Positions 13,202-13,771 of a stretch of 13,771 nt of DNA are shown here, one piece after another. The stretch comes from CAKVOD01 sp050872805 (GTDB lineage Bacteria > Bacillota > Clostridia > Christensenellales > UBA1242): the NCBI GenBank assembly GCA_050872805.1, contig JBNMHN010000027.1, positions 1 to 13,771 on the forward strand, given 5' to 3'. The position numbers and the translations under genes were made by a program. The notes beneath the pieces were generated by a model. The model searched no databases. It was given only the letters and a program-made list of their open reading frames with translations, and was not told the DNA's origin. Within the stretch, counting starts at the first letter, position 1, and each line of letters begins with the position of its first letter.

Positions 13202-13231
13202 TTGTTACAAGGAACAAGAATGACGTATAAC
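13202..13231 (+). promoter_or_regulatory. Weak candidate promoter downstream of the MerR gene
   Basis: TTGTTA (13202-13207), 18 bp, TATAAC (13226-13231). With the terminator at 13276-13338 it would define a transcript of about 100 bases that encodes no protein. In AT-rich DNA this match is only suggestive. Confidence 0.25.
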
Positions 13232-13275
13232 TAAAATACGCATTTATGGAAATGACTAAAAATAATCGAATAAAT

Positions 13276-13338
13276 AAATCCACTAGGTGCTGAATTGCCT
13301 CTCCAAGAGGACTTTCTAGCGGCAGTGGATTTTTTTTT
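13276..13338 (+). terminator. Structured intrinsic terminator after the MerR gene
   Basis: AAATCCACT (13276-13284) pairs with AGTGGATTT (13324-13332). Inside, GCTG (13289-13292) can pair with CGGC (13320-13323), and CCTCT (13298-13302) pairs with AGAGG (13306-13310) around a CCA loop. A run of nine Ts (13330-13338) follows the outer stem. The 39-base interior is longer than in a simple terminator and resembles a small structured RNA. Confidence 0.7.
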
Positions 13339-13376
13339 AGTTGAATTGGAGTCATATAACCAATGTTAGTATTATG

Positions 13377-13411
13377 AAAAAAAATCGCCAAGCGTTGATG
13401 CTTGGCGATTT
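13377..13411 (-). terminator. Strong terminator of the SRP RNA-tRNA-Gly transcript
   Basis: AAATCGCCAAGC (13382-13393) and GCTTGGCGATTT (13400-13411) form a perfect 12-bp stem with a 6-base loop. Read on the minus strand, it is followed by eight Ts (complement of 13377-13384). It lies 38 bases after the 3' end of the tRNA. Confidence 0.85.
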
Positions 13412-13448
13412 AAAATTAATTCAAGAAATAAAACGTTTCTAATACATA

Positions 13449-13522
13449 TGGAGCAGGTGAAGGGAATCGAACCCTCACAACAAGCTTGGGAAGCTTGTGT
13501 TCTACCACTAAACTACACCTGC
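13449..13522 (-). tRNA. tRNA-Gly, anticodon CCC
   Basis: The minus strand folds into a full cloverleaf of 74 bases with encoded CCA. The acceptor arm GCAGGTG pairs perfectly with CACCTGC, with discriminator T before CCA. The D arm is GTTTAGTGGTAGAAC, the anticodon arm is CAAGC-TTCCCAA-GCTTG with CCC at the anticodon (reads GGG), and the T arm is GAGGG-TTCGATT-CCCTT. It starts 4 bases after the SRP RNA, so it is very probably processed from the same transcript. Confidence 0.95.
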
Positions 13523-13526
13523 AAAA

Positions 13527-13771
13527 CTGTGCATCCGCTGTTGTTGTTTCTACCAAACGTAGCCCTCACTTTATCGACTCCCCCAAAGCAACCTTGTGGC
13601 ACATACTAGCTCCTACTTAATGCTGCTGCGGTCAGGCTCTGACATGGTTCATAGGTTAATATTGCACAAGACCTTGAGTTCAACGTCGAAAAATGTTACT
13701 TGCGTGAGGCGCGAAGACCCCGAAAACGGCTTTCAACCCTACTATAGCGGATTGTAGGTTGAGGGCACCGC
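13527..13771 (-). ncRNA. ffs: Bacterial large signal recognition particle RNA (5' end outside window)
   Basis: The minus strand matches the layout of Bacillus-type large SRP RNA. Near the window end is the Alu-domain segment GCGGTGCCCTCAACCTAC, then ATCCGCTATAGTAGGGTTGAA. The middle holds the S-domain hairpin that binds Ffh (GAACCATGTCAGAGCC, then CGCAGCAGCATTAAG). After it come ATGTGCCACAAGGTTGC and the 3' end GGATGCACAG. About 40 bases at the 5' end are missing, judging from the B. subtilis RNA as I recall it. SRP RNA with Ffh targets ribosomes making membrane and secreted proteins to the translocon; lspA then acts on exported lipoproteins. Within the S-domain hairpin several bases differ from the usual sequence. 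Confidence 0.9.

Overview
The window looks like chromosomal DNA from a low-GC Gram-positive bacterium of the Bacillota, most likely an uncultured clostridial lineage. Evidence: a bacterial large-type SRP RNA with an Alu domain similar to Bacillus scRNA, the gene pairs lspA-rluD and clpP-clpX (with tig upstream), AGGAGG-type ribosome binding sites, and promoters of the TTGACA/TATAAT type. There are no phage, transposase or CRISPR genes.

Layout. 1-736: the C-terminal end of an unknown membrane-anchored protein whose stop codon overlaps the start of rlmH (23S rRNA pseudouridine methyltransferase). 737-927: an intergenic stretch holding members of a degenerate repeat family that returns after tig (9597-9824). 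928-2621: thymidylate kinase (tmk) meets, tail to tail with 2 bases between them, an M14 zinc carboxypeptidase gene. 2622-4686: a secreted GLUG-type beta-helix protein behind a good promoter, a Shine-Dalgarno site and a 12-G homopolymer that puts start codon and body out of frame. 4687-5652: ndk with its own promoter, leader hairpin and terminator, then a small unknown gene. 5679-7278: lspA and rluD. 7469-8257: two small membrane proteins of unknown function. 8297-11811: tig, clpP and clpX, the ribosome-bound chaperone and the ClpXP protease. 11898-13169: an AT-rich MerR-family regulator with a duplicated lipocalin-like effector region. 13377-13771 (minus strand): large SRP RNA (5' end outside the window) followed 4 bases later by tRNA-Gly(CCC) and a strong terminator.

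Most genes are housekeeping: ribosome maturation (rlmH, rluD), nucleotide supply (tmk, ndk), lipoprotein maturation and protein targeting (lspA, SRP RNA), folding and proteolysis (tig, clpP, clpX). The accessory interest lies in two places. One is the beta-helix gene, which has every sign of a phase-variable surface protein caught in the OFF register. The other is the MerR gene, which has a 19-bp-spacer promoter filled by a dyad and an in-frame internal start with a perfect Shine-Dalgarno site. That should make a free effector domain as well as the full regulator, like TipAL/TipAS.

All calls come from reading the sequence; no database search was run.
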